A stretch of DNA of 12,660 nt from Gammaproteobacteria bacterium (lineage in GTDB: Bacteria; Pseudomonadota; Gammaproteobacteria; S012-40): the NCBI GenBank assembly GCA_029864945.1, contig JAOTSL010000059.1:1-12660 (forward strand), read 5' to 3'. The notes below the pieces were generated by a model, which worked only from the letters and a program-made list of their open reading frames with translations, searched no databases and had not been told where the DNA came from. The position numbers were made by a program, and so were the translations under genes. Within the stretch, counting starts at the first letter, position 1. Each line of letters begins with the position of its first letter. Positions 9,201 to 12,255 of this stretch are shown piece by piece.

Positions 9201-11559
9201 ATACTGTAACGGTAGTACCATTTACAATGTCACCTTCAATGTAAACCAACAATGTATCACCAACTGCGGCTGACGAATAAGTCATGGAATAGGCGCCATT
9301 GGCATCGGTAATAGCCGTTCCTTGAGACACCCCATTCACGAGTAAACGCACCGTCTTATTTGGACCGATATTGGTGATGCCTTCGTCACCGTACACCGTA
9401 CCACCGATGGTGTTAGTGCCGGCAACGACGAGAAACCAATCGATATTATTTAATGAATCAACCGAATTTGTGGGAGTAAATGGTTTATGTGCAGCACCAG
9501 AAGTCGAGACATCACTATCTTGTACATCGATATATTGAATGGTTTTGTTTGCGCTATCAGGAACCGTTAAGCCCCATCGAGCAGTTGATGCAGCATCAGA
9601 ACGCAGACTAAGTAATTGCCCTGTGGCCCCTGTTAAGGTAATTGCCCCCCCCGCTACAATGGTTTGCGTTGAACCTGCAGCAAAGGTCAAGGTATCCGCA
9701 GTGGTAGTCGTTTTATTCAGAATGTAAAACGTACTAGAGCCGGCAATAGATTGTGCCAACCCGTTAAAGGTGACCGTAGACGTTCCAGGGACAAACGTGC
9801 CCGTGCCAGTTGCAGAGTTAATCCAGTAACCACTAACATTAATAGCGTTAGCTTCCGCTGTTAAGGTACCTATGATATTCATGTGGACGGCATTAACAGT
9901 ACCGCCGGGCGTAAAATTGGCGTCTGGCCAAATAAGTAGTTCAGTATTGCCCCCCATATTCAGGCTATTACTAGTAACAGTATACAATATATCCGCACTA
10001 TTCAGACCGTTACGCGCGGCAAACAGATCCGCATTAGTCGTCGTACCAGCGCCATTATCATTACGCACAATGACACGATTTTGATAGATATCAATCCCAC
10101 TCATTGAGGTACCATCTGAAACAGTGACAGTATTGCCATCTTCCACGGCGTTACTCAGGTAGACCAACACCTTATCATTTGCAGAAAGTGCCAAGCCGCT
10201 AAATGAATAGGCACCTAAACCACCAGCTACGGCAGTTGTGGCCACAACGCTTCCATTCACCGCTAGAGTGACACTTGTGCCATCCGCCATAAACTCAGTT
10301 CCAGAAATAGACCGAACGACACCTGCAATGGTTTCCACGCCTGGCGGCGTTGGTGGCGGTATAGACATGTTATATCTCGCCTGAATTTCAGCAAGCGATA
10401 GTGCTCTATCATAGATCACCACTTCATCAAGTACGCCCTCAACATTACTAGCTTTGAAACCGCCCCAGGCCAAAGAAGGCCATGCACTTGCTATTGAAGC
10501 AATTAAAACACCATCTTTGTATATTTTTTGTGCGACGTTATGCCTATGGGTATACACAATATGTTGCCAGGTATTCGTTTTAAGCACACCCGAACCCGTC
10601 TGAATGCGAGAGCCGTTCTTTATACCCACATACACCACACCACTGCTAGTGGTGTGGAAATTGAATGAGCCCCATATGTTTGTTGCCCCCAGCTGTTGAT
10701 TCCAGCTCTCAAGCTTGGTCGGATTTATCCAGAATTCGACAGTAAAAGCCGCTGGTGCCCAATTCAATGCTGAAGCGACCATGGTTTGACTGGTAGTACC
10801 ATCCATACTTCGGCCATTACCAGACTTACCCGCTACCCAAGCACCTCCCGTTACAACTCCATTATAATTTCCAACGCTATCTACCGCTACATTGCCACTG
10901 GTTTCATCAAATTTCCAATGAGCAATAGCACCTACAGGAGTTCCTGGCGTATAGTCCACCACCGCATAAACTTCTGTCACACGCATATTCGCGGGACCCA
11001 CTCCAATACGATTAACTGAGATTTGAAGATTATTGAGATCCGTTAAATCCAGCGCCCCACCAGCCGAATCGGTAGTATATGTAGAGGAGGAAACAAGTGT
11101 GTAGGTATTAGCAGAAGGTATGGTGGTATCGCCTTTCCATACTGTATTTACACCATCGGTCATATACCCGATATTTGTAACACCGCTCGCAGCACTATGC
11201 GAAACATAAGCATGGAAAGTAATACTGTTAATCACCGAACCTGAAAGGCCAACTGGATTATCCATATCAACCAGAAACTCAGCTGTCGGACCGGTGCAGC
11301 ATCTGACAGCATAACTGGCAATCCCATCATTACTATCAAGGACATCTGCCCAGGTACCTCCAGTGACGGTATAGGCGCCGGAGTTACTAGCAAGACCTGA
11401 CGGGTGAAGTGTGACTGTCACTGCATTACTGTTATTTGTGAAAATAACAAGCAGTAAAAGCATAAGAAATCGTAGCATAAACTGGACGCTAACTAACGGA
11501 CGCTGTTGCGGCCGGTACACGTCATATTTATCCGGTGTAATCATTGTTGAGTTATTCAA
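1..11559 (-). CDS. Giant modular surface protein with LamG, long tandem repeats, Big_1, DUF11 and the start of a C-terminal outer-membrane barrel (3' end outside window)
   Basis: The frame is open for at least 3848 codons from ATG 11544 to the window edge (residues numbered from that ATG). I prefer the in-frame TTG at 11559, five codons upstream, because AGAAGG lies 8 nt before it and nothing similar precedes the ATG. Order of parts: signal peptide 1-41; beta-sandwich 42-200; LamG-like 206-392; Pro linker 394-402; repeat modules 403-2527; two beta-sandwich domains 2529-2808; fifth repeat module 2809-3128; Cys-containing domain to 3290; Big_1-like 3291-3388; DUF11-like 3389-3528; SdrD-B/Cna-B-like 3529-3600; Ig-like 3669-3752; barrel start 3753-3848, ending in YPVYGDDS. 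The family pattern suggests a cell-surface stalk or adhesin held by its C-terminal barrel; adhesion and glycan binding are inference. The translated part would weigh near 0.4 MDa. Only seven cysteines occur. The true C-terminus is not in the window. Confidence 0.93.
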   Translation of the reverse strand, partial: MNNSTMITPDKYDVYRPQQRPLVSVQFMLRFLMLLLLVIFTNNSNAVTVTLHPSGLASNSGAYTVTGGTWADVLDSNDGIASYAVRCCTGPTAEFLVDMDNPVGLSGSVINSITFHAYVSHSAASGVTNIGYMTDGVNTVWKGDTTIPSANTYTLVSSSTYTTDSAGGALDLTDLNNLQISVNRIGVGPANMRVTEVYAVVDYTPGTPVGAIAHWKFDETSGNVAVDSVGNYNGVVTGGAWVAGKSGNGRSMDGTTSQTMVASALNWAPAAFTVEFWINPTKLESWNQQLGATNIWGSFNFHTTSSGVVYVGIKNGSRIQTGSGVLKTNTWQHIVYTHRHNVAQKIYKDGVLIASIASAWPSLAWGGFKASNVEGVLDEVVIYDRALSLAEIQARYNMSIPPPTPPGVETIAGVVRSISGTEFMADGTSVTLAVNGSVVATTAVAGGLGAYSFSGLALSANDKVLVYLSNAVEDGNTVTVSDGTSMSGIDIYQNRVIVRNDNGAGTTTNADLFAARNGLNSADILYTVTSNSLNMGGNTELLIWPDANFTPGGTVNAVHMNIIGTLTAEANAINVSGYWINSATGTGTFVPGTSTVTFNGLAQSIAGSSTFYILNKTTTTADTLTFAAGSTQTIVAGGAITLTGATGQLLSLRSDAASTARWGLTVPDSANKTIQYIDVQDSDVSTSGAAHKPFTPTNSVDSLNNIDWFLVVAGTNTIGGTVYGDEGITNIGPNKTVRLLVNGVSQGTAITDANGAYSMTYSSAAVGDTLLVYIEGDIVNGTTVTVSSGNTLGGFDIYGGRLIVRHDNAGAMTNVLLDAADGTGGNAEILYTLAGNALTVTATTELFIPTGHTFTPGNTIDTIGLDINGTLNAAANAINVSGNWDATGGAFTSTGTVIFDGNSNQTAITNAQAFNNLTLSNTGSNGTADNVIISGVLDVNGILTIADGDLDITTNNPTVNTAGAVSVGAAGSIDVSARTANWTFDGTSILTDASSAGQDFQDVVVNGVSLNLASSVKVHTMTITAGTLHLGTSAYVLELDGTGTPFVNNGTFNEGVSTVKYTGSGMATNIALLPYNSLQLTPTAATTYSLTGNQTISHSLTGTLTIDVNATLDVTATNFALTVFNMVNAGTYLAKGSVINVGADWTNSGTFTAGTSTVTFYGMAQKIFGSTTFYNLNKTVSFPDTLTIAAESTQTIAAGGLVTLKGNATNLLKLRSGTTPAQWNANITQWKFNIDATATKVIEYVDVQDVDASGSAAAHKPINPANSVDSSNNIDWFVVIVGTNTISGTVYSDEGITNLGSNKTVRLLVNGVSQGTAVTDVNGAYSITYSPASAGDKLLVYIEGDIINGTTATVSDGNALAGLDIYGDRLIVRHDNAGVMTNALLDAADGTGGNAEILYSMAGTILTVTAPTELFIPTGHTFTPGNTIDTVGMDINGSLAAAANGINVSGNWDATGGVFTSTGTVTFDGNNNQTVITNAQAFTNLTLNNTGSNSTINNVIISGALDINGVLAITDGGLDITTNNPTVNTAGAVSVGVAGSINVSARTANWTFDGVTVLTDASSIGQDFQDVVVNGTSLSLASNAKMHTMTVTAGALNLGASAYVLELDGTGSPFVNSGTFSAGTSTVKYTGSGIATNIAFLPYSSLQLIPTVATTYSLTGNQTVSQSLTGNLTIDINATLDVTATNFGLTVVNMTNAGTYLAKGSTINVSGDWTNSGTFTAGTSTVTLNGWAQKIFGSNTFYNLNKSVSFPDTLTIAAESTQTIAAGGLVTLKGVAANLLKLRSGTTQAQWNANITQWNLNIDASATKVIEYVDVQDVDASGSATAHKPIDPANSLDSLNNIDWFVVIAGTNTIGGTVYSDEGITHLGSNKTVRLLVNGVSQGTAVTDVNGAYSITYSPASVGDALLIYIEGDTINGTTVTVSDANTLAGLDIYGDRLIVRHDNAGAMTNALLDVADGTVGNAEILYTMTGTTLTVAAATELFIPMGHTFTPGNTIDTIGVDINGTLNAEANAINVSGDWDATGGVFTSTGTVTFDATSGINTITTGGTDVNHDFYNIVFSDAVGTATFQLAGAIDVDGNFTVIDGIVDTTAMNHAITVRGNLAQAVGQVEANASIISVAGHVTLNGAIDNTDYSNSTLVLNGVANQMLISGNAILNNLTLNNTGANGTADNVIVSGSLDVDGALTITDGDFDIATNNPSVNTAGSVSVGVAGSINVTARTANWTFDGATVLTDASAGQSFQDVIVNGVSLSLASNAKVHTMRVTAGTLSLGDAGYVLELDGTGTLFVNNGTFSAGTSTVKYTGSGVATNIALLPYSSLQLTPIAATTYSLTGSQTLGNALTGNLIIDTNATLDATATNFGLTAVNMTNAGKYLAKASAINVSGNWSNTGTFTAATSTVTLNGAGLQSVITGGSVFTNLTVTNASSEVIFADAFTTTNFTAITANTQLTFTGGLIYTVSGTLNVNGRAPGTKVVMRSTSLGSQYVIDVTGGAQSVKFVDVGNSVASSFDITAINSTNSGNNDDAAASPRWVFITVVNKAPLGGYVADNVIPSTQVVQASDGSGNLTIRWKAKDAESDLITLKTFQYSDDAGVSWFTPNNADNSLALSSNWDVGVGYTSAETFATADEFSFTFNTQHADVAAVQSLSAMDQADVRVRFTLNDGALDSVAPVISDSIQVDNLSPPVTFISGVYNGVSDTFILTGTNFTSIAPVAADITSVVNWNNIVWDLNGDNGSTADISFVASDVMSLVVTDDTTLTLILTSEKATFIEGDVNFSVNGGTDTLDFAAGFSRDVFGNVSLTDAKANAPLTIISSSTISGIVYLNEGVTNIGPGKTVHLLVNGVSIGTALTNSVGRYSINALVTANDVLLLYIDNDSLYSGVTVSVTNGRSFSSYHIFADHLIVRHDNGGNLSNELLGAAIGSYSDSDIIFNTNINNLSVTGDNSVLYIPVGQTFAPGGNISTSHLNIAGGLNAGDAIISVSGDWINNGMFIPGASSVMLTGATQSILGSSAFYNLSKVSSTQNTKARSKASIIPETNSLAKRNQAATSNNALYFSSGSSTWIQNNLQLKGEKGHKMNLASTIGGRAWNLNIPVGVEYTASNLNIQDCNVWGIDVLEATDSIDLGGNNHLKVSGPGLSVQTVIGEITPSAVTTNTLANHLRLSILPTISTDNSGIDLVTIRFPSEYTNLLITDVSIENTALAVNCPAPALGQYCAANVNNTLTVTLGDVLLASVPIHVSVDVDAPASQISSQIVMDVTNVEAITPPVDVVAGNADGIEINDNTLSLETIGFAGPEHSSFIASPQVVAADGVAVSILTATTRDASNKLLREKTVTLSSSRPSDDNLIQPSTATNRQGFTSGSISSSTLGASIITATDVTDGVEITQRARVYFNQGQVLQLAKTVNKNEAIVGDVLTYQIEIRNTTTDAVVGVKLDDRLPSNFKYVAGSARLNDATTVAATGNETKRFSIGNVPALVDTNGNGQADEGEQGYVVLSYQLIVSAGATPRVYVNEAVAVDLCDICFISNRAKAEVDVVIDSVFDLGTIIGKVFEDSNKNNYQDPNEPGIAGAMVVLDDGISVLTDQYGRYHFPSVKPGQRLVKIDLNSVSASATTELFEARVVSSSPGLLSKQNFGIQSHLETKTIGQDGENRVPADVEKQEFAIDSPTDSPIDAAGSINSSPYLNVKLPPENETWKNPRFPVSGQTDVLNTVVINGQSIETDDNGYFSTLLPVHPGSNTLLIEVKDPQGQTGKIERQIDVAENQMFFLAFADGEVGLLQGSGLLPSGKTGQSREVYTEGRLAYYLKGTIKGKYLITSALDTGRQDYRSLFKDLDSSETDRLLTNIDPEKAYPVYGDDS
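289..540 (-). other. Ig-like domain resembling glucodextranase domain B
   Basis: Residues 3669-3752 include FPVSGQTDVLNTVVINGQSI, DDNGYFSTLLPV, GSNTLLIEVKDPQG and GKIERQIDVA. This is the usual strand order of the glucodextranase-B-like Ig fold. From memory of this barrel-anchored protein type, such a domain commonly comes right before the membrane barrel, and here it does so directly. Confidence 0.6.
745..960 (-). other. SdrD B-like / Cna-B-like domain
   Basis: Residues 3529-3600 contain IIGKVFEDSNKNNYQDPNEP, GIAGAMVVLDDG and LTDQYGRYHFPSVKPGQRLV. This is the classic SdrD-B pattern, with an acidic, Asn-rich calcium-type loop and the TD..GRY.F strand. It acts as a stalk spacer. Residues 3601-3668 after it are a less ordered, polar linker with the short repeat DSPTDSPIDA. 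Confidence 0.8.
961..1380 (-). other. DUF11 domain
   Basis: Residues 3389-3528 match the DUF11 pattern: LAKTVNKNEAIVGDVLTYQI, IRNTTTDAVVGVKLDDRLPS, FKYVAGSARLND, and an acidic turn DTNGNGQADEGEQG before VVLSYQLIVSAGA. Near its end is CDIC (C3511, C3514), a possible tight disulfide. DUF11 domains are common Ig-like units in large cell-surface proteins. The DTNGNGQADE loop has the look of a calcium-binding site, which is inference. Confidence 0.8.
1381..1674 (-). other. Invasin-type bacterial Ig-like domain (Big_1)
   Basis: Residues 3291-3388 show the Big_1 signature: SFIASPQVVAADGVAVSILT, then TATTRDASNKLLREKTVTLS, the turn GFTSGSISSSTLGASIITAT, and the closing RARVYFNQGQ. In invasins and intimins these domains form a rigid rod outside the outer membrane. 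Here it lies between the repeat region and the predicted barrel, which fits a membrane-proximal stalk. Confidence 0.75.
1675..2160 (-). other. Unassigned beta-rich segment with a Cys pair
   Basis: Residues 3129-3290 start GLSVQTVIGEITPSAV and contain CPAPALGQYC (C3198, C3207), spaced suitably for a disulfide loop. Regular strands follow, including TLTVTLGDVLLASVPIHVSV. I do not recognise the family. It joins the repeat region to the Ig-type domains close to the membrane and may be a DUF11-like or conserved-repeat sandwich. Confidence 0.4.
2161..3120 (-). repeat. Repeat module 5 (divergent C-terminal copy with a basic insert)
   Basis: Residues 2809-3128 repeat the head unit (STISGIVYLNEGVTNIGPGK, HLLVNGVSIGTAL, LIVRHDNGGNLSNELL, YIPVGQTFAPGG), then SVSGDWINNGMFIPGASSV and ILGSSAFYNLSK. 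As in module 1, the long middle block is absent. After FYNLSK, a polar basic stretch (about 3010-3045, six Lys/Arg including a KR pair at 3035-3036) replaces the hydrophobic strand seen in the other copies. The tail aligns weakly (LNIQDCNVWGIDV) with EYVDVQDVDAS of the other modules. Confidence 0.7.
3121..3960 (-). other. Pair of beta-sandwich domains (FN3/cadherin-like) between repeat modules 4 and 5
   Basis: Residues 2529-2678 start with NKAPLGGYVADNVIPSTQVV and include FQYSDDAGVSW, FSFTFNTQHADV, VRFTLNDG and a closing VDNLSPP. This pattern is common in large bacterial surface proteins. Residues 2679-2808 begin GVYNGVSDTFILTGTNF and contain VVNWNNIVWDLNGDNG and DVFGNVSLTDA, a second sandwich resembling those near cadherin-like repeats. 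Both are probably structural spacers. The family assignment is only approximate. Confidence 0.5.
3964..6012 (-). repeat. Repeat module 4, third tandem unit, enlarged by about 106 residues and with a replaced tail
   Basis: Residues 1845-2527 keep exact register with module 3 through the first 187 residues (to TFD, position 5452). They then carry 106 additional residues before NNLTLNNTG resumes at 5088, so the register shifts from 1704 to 2022 bp. The middle block continues to about 4310. The last third differs from modules 2 and 3: it has ASSEVIFADAFTTTNF and VKFVDVGNSV and ends in RWVF instead of the SFPDTLT..NNIDWF tail. One residue is missing in DASAGQSFQDV compared with DASSIGQDFQDV. Confidence 0.85.
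5089..5451 (-). repeat. Internal expansion inside repeat module 4
   Basis: Between TFD (ending at 5452) and NNLTL (starting at 5088), module 3 has 15 residues and module 4 has 121. The additional material contains GAIDVDGNFTVIDG, which resembles the GSLDVDGALTITDG found just after it. It also repeats the strand pattern STLVLNGVANQ, which matches TVTFDGNNNQ of module 3. It therefore looks like one added strand bundle of the same kind, not foreign sequence. Exact breakpoints cannot be fixed by eye. Confidence 0.65.
6013..7716 (-). repeat. Repeat module 3, second full 1704-bp tandem unit
   Basis: Residues 1277-1844 run from GTNTISGTVYSDEG to NNIDWFVVIA, the same length as module 2 to the base. 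Over the first 187 residues I count about 27 differences from module 4, roughly 86% identity; many of the base changes between copies look synonymous. The tail block SFPDTLTIAAESTQTIAAGG, then the QAQWNANITQW and EYVDVQDVDASGSA segments, is nearly identical to that of module 2. The copies are therefore related but not freshly duplicated. Confidence 0.9.
7717..9420 (-). repeat. Repeat module 2, first full 1704-bp (568-residue) tandem unit
   Basis: Residues 709-1276 run from GTNTIGGTVYGDEG to NNIDWFVVIV. The head (GTVY.DEG, KTVRLLVNGVSQGTA, RHDNAGAMTN) looks like a small Cna-B/transthyretin-like unit. It is followed by many short strands of the NVSGNW.. GTFTAGTSTV type, which suggests a beta-helical or stacked-strand rod. 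The next copy begins exactly 1704 bp further on, with high DNA similarity and no net insertion or deletion. A 26-bp block at 8607-8632 recurs unchanged at 6903-6928 and 4881-4906. Confidence 0.9.
9421..10338 (-). repeat. Repeat module 1 (short, divergent copy)
   Basis: Residues 403-708 are a 306-residue version of the repeated module. It has the head unit with IVRNDNGAG and GIDIYQNR, the strand block with GTFVPGTSTVTFNG, and the tail with YIDVQDSD, HKPFTP and NNIDWF. It lacks the middle block of about 260 residues present in modules 2-4 (TNNPTVNTAG through TYLAKGS). This copy shows the minimal unit into which the middle block appears to have been added in the others. Confidence 0.75.
10369..10929 (-). 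other. LamG / concanavalin-A-like domain
   Basis: Residues 206-392 carry the usual LamG_3 landmarks: AHWKFDETSG at the start, DSVGNYNG, FTVEFWINPT in the middle, then WQHIVYTH, IYKDGVLI, and the closing LDEVVIYDRALSLAEIQARY. The fold is a jelly-roll that often binds carbohydrate or acts as an adhesive or spacer unit on secreted proteins. Here it sits near the N-terminus, so it would be far from the membrane if the C-terminal barrel is the anchor. A proline linker (IPPPTPPG, about residues 395-402) separates it from the repeats. Ligand unknown. Confidence 0.85.
10945..11421 (-). other. N-terminal beta-sandwich domain of the mature giant protein
   Basis: Residues 42-200 form a run of alternating hydrophobic strands that includes a vicinal Cys pair (C82-C83, in AVRCCTG) and ends in MRVTEVYAVVDYTP. 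The layout resembles the beta-sandwich often found just before LamG domains in large secreted bacterial proteins. I do not know a family name for it. After C83 there is no further cysteine until residue 3101. Confidence 0.5.
11422..11544 (-). other. Signal peptide of the giant surface protein
   Basis: Residues 1-41 hold a hydrophobic core (FLMLLLLVIF, residues 26-35) followed by a polar stretch and SNA at 39-41, a plausible signal peptidase I site before VTVT. The n-region is long, about 22 residues, or 27 if translation begins at TTG 11559. It contains several Arg and Asp residues but does not match the extended signal peptide consensus of type V proteins that I know. An internal ATG at 11476-11478 (residue 23) would give a conventional short signal peptide, but I see no ribosome binding site for it. 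Sec-dependent export follows from this segment. Confidence 0.8.
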
Positions 11560-11579
11560 TGCGCATACCTTCTAAAGGT
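11560..11579 (-). promoter_or_regulatory. Ribosome binding site AGAAGG favouring a TTG start, inside a small hairpin
   Basis: On the minus strand AGAAGG occupies 11573-11568. It stands 8 nt before TTG at 11559-11557, but about 23 nt before the first in-frame ATG (11544). The same bases lie in a perfect 5-bp inverted repeat, ACCTT-TAG-AAGGT (11579-11567), which could partly hide the site in mRNA. An in-frame TAG at 11574-11572 limits any further N-terminal extension. This decides the start in favour of TTG with moderate confidence. Confidence 0.55.
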
Positions 11580-11648
11580 GCCAACCGAAATATCGCAATT
11601 AAGTTTACTGAAATTGAATAATGCTGGGCAAACATGATTAATTTGCGC

Positions 11649-11683
11649 GCTTTTTAGTGACCAAAAAGCACAAGCGACCAAAA
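11649..11683. promoter_or_regulatory. Hairpin and paired TTTTGGTC repeats upstream of the giant gene
   Basis: A perfect 7-bp inverted repeat with a 7-nt loop, GCTTTTT-AGTGACC-AAAAAGC, spans 11649-11669. GACCAAAA at 11659-11666 is repeated at 11676-11683, 17 bp apart start to start (TTTTGGTC on the coding strand). It lies about 100-120 bp before the giant gene's start, a position where a regulator or attenuating hairpin could act. No known operator is recognised. Confidence 0.3.
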
Positions 11684-12000
11684 GTTGTTGCCACAATTGT
11701 GAACATCTTCTAGTACTGTAATTGCTATGTTTCAGATATCGGATACAACTAAAATTCATTTTATTCCGCCTACCTTATTATTACTTTGCTACATTGGTGA
11801 CTTTGTACAATATTTTATACTGTTTAACGTAAAGGGGGTCTCCGAAAATTGATTTAAAGTGATGAAGCCAAGGAAGAATCTAAACAAAAATGACGATTTT
11901 CCAAATACACACTTCTTTAAATGTATATCTCATATATATCGGCCGGAAACGTAGGAATTTAACCATTGAAAAGTCTTATCTCATTGAATTTAAGGGAAAA

Positions 12001-12095
12001 CTGAGATATAGCTCCCACTTCTTTGGAGTCAAAAAACCAAGTAAAACAATAGGTTTTAGATCATTAGTGGTAAATCTGAGACATAGCCCTCACTT
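12001..12095. repeat. Two diverged 20-bp direct repeats 75 bp apart
   Basis: CTGAGAYATAGCYCYCACTT occurs at 12001-12020 and 12076-12095, matching at 17 of 20 bases. All three differences are C/T transitions. Similarity outside the core is weak (an A-rich run before each). The function is unknown. It may be the remnant of an insertion-sequence end, since IS21-type elements carry multiple short end repeats, or a protein-binding pair. Confidence 0.6.
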
Positions 12096-12255
12096 TGTGA
12101 AAAATGAAACCCAATGTGCTTTATTCACTATTTATTTCAATATCAATACGTAGAAAATATAAGCTACAATACCATAAACCCGCTACTTTCTGTACTAATT
12201 TTATCAAGTAAGTTGGTGTTACCTAGAAAGCGTAATTCACCGATATATCAGAGCC

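Larger units (their letters stand above)
11560..12255. other. Intergenic region between the two barrel-protein genes
   Basis: About 700 bp separate the TAG of the right-hand gene from the start of the giant gene. The sequence is AT-richer than the flanking genes. I see no convincing terminator with a T-run after 12256 and no clean -35/-10 pair for the giant gene; loose matches such as TATAAA on the minus strand near 11820 lack a partner. It holds the 75-bp-spaced direct repeats, the hairpin with TTTTGGTC repeats, and the ribosome binding site listed separately. Two short frames (11556-11759 minus, 11890-12153 plus) are not convincing genes. Confidence 0.7.

Noticed and set aside
4310..9420. 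CRISPR array or insertion sequences as the cause of the repeats
   Set aside because: The repeated unit is 1704 bp, entirely coding in one frame, with neither short spacers nor transposase signatures nor terminal inverted repeats.
1133..11019. Many plus-strand and alternate-frame open frames of 60-121 codons across the giant gene
   Set aside because: They lie antisense or out of frame inside a continuous coding sequence with clear domain matches. Those that recur at repeat positions (for example 4373 and 6344, 4871 and 6869) are just the same DNA repeat read on the wrong strand.
11556..11759. Minus-strand frame of 67 codons just before the giant gene
   Set aside because: Mixed Cys/Trp/Arg composition without any family likeness and a weak ribosome site. 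It is kept only as a possible leader because its stop overlaps the TTG start.
11890..12153. Plus-strand frame of 87 codons in the intergenic region
   Set aside because: No well-placed ribosome site (AAGGA is about 15 nt from the ATG), no recognised family, and its apparent internal repeat is explained by the 20-bp DNA repeats it covers.
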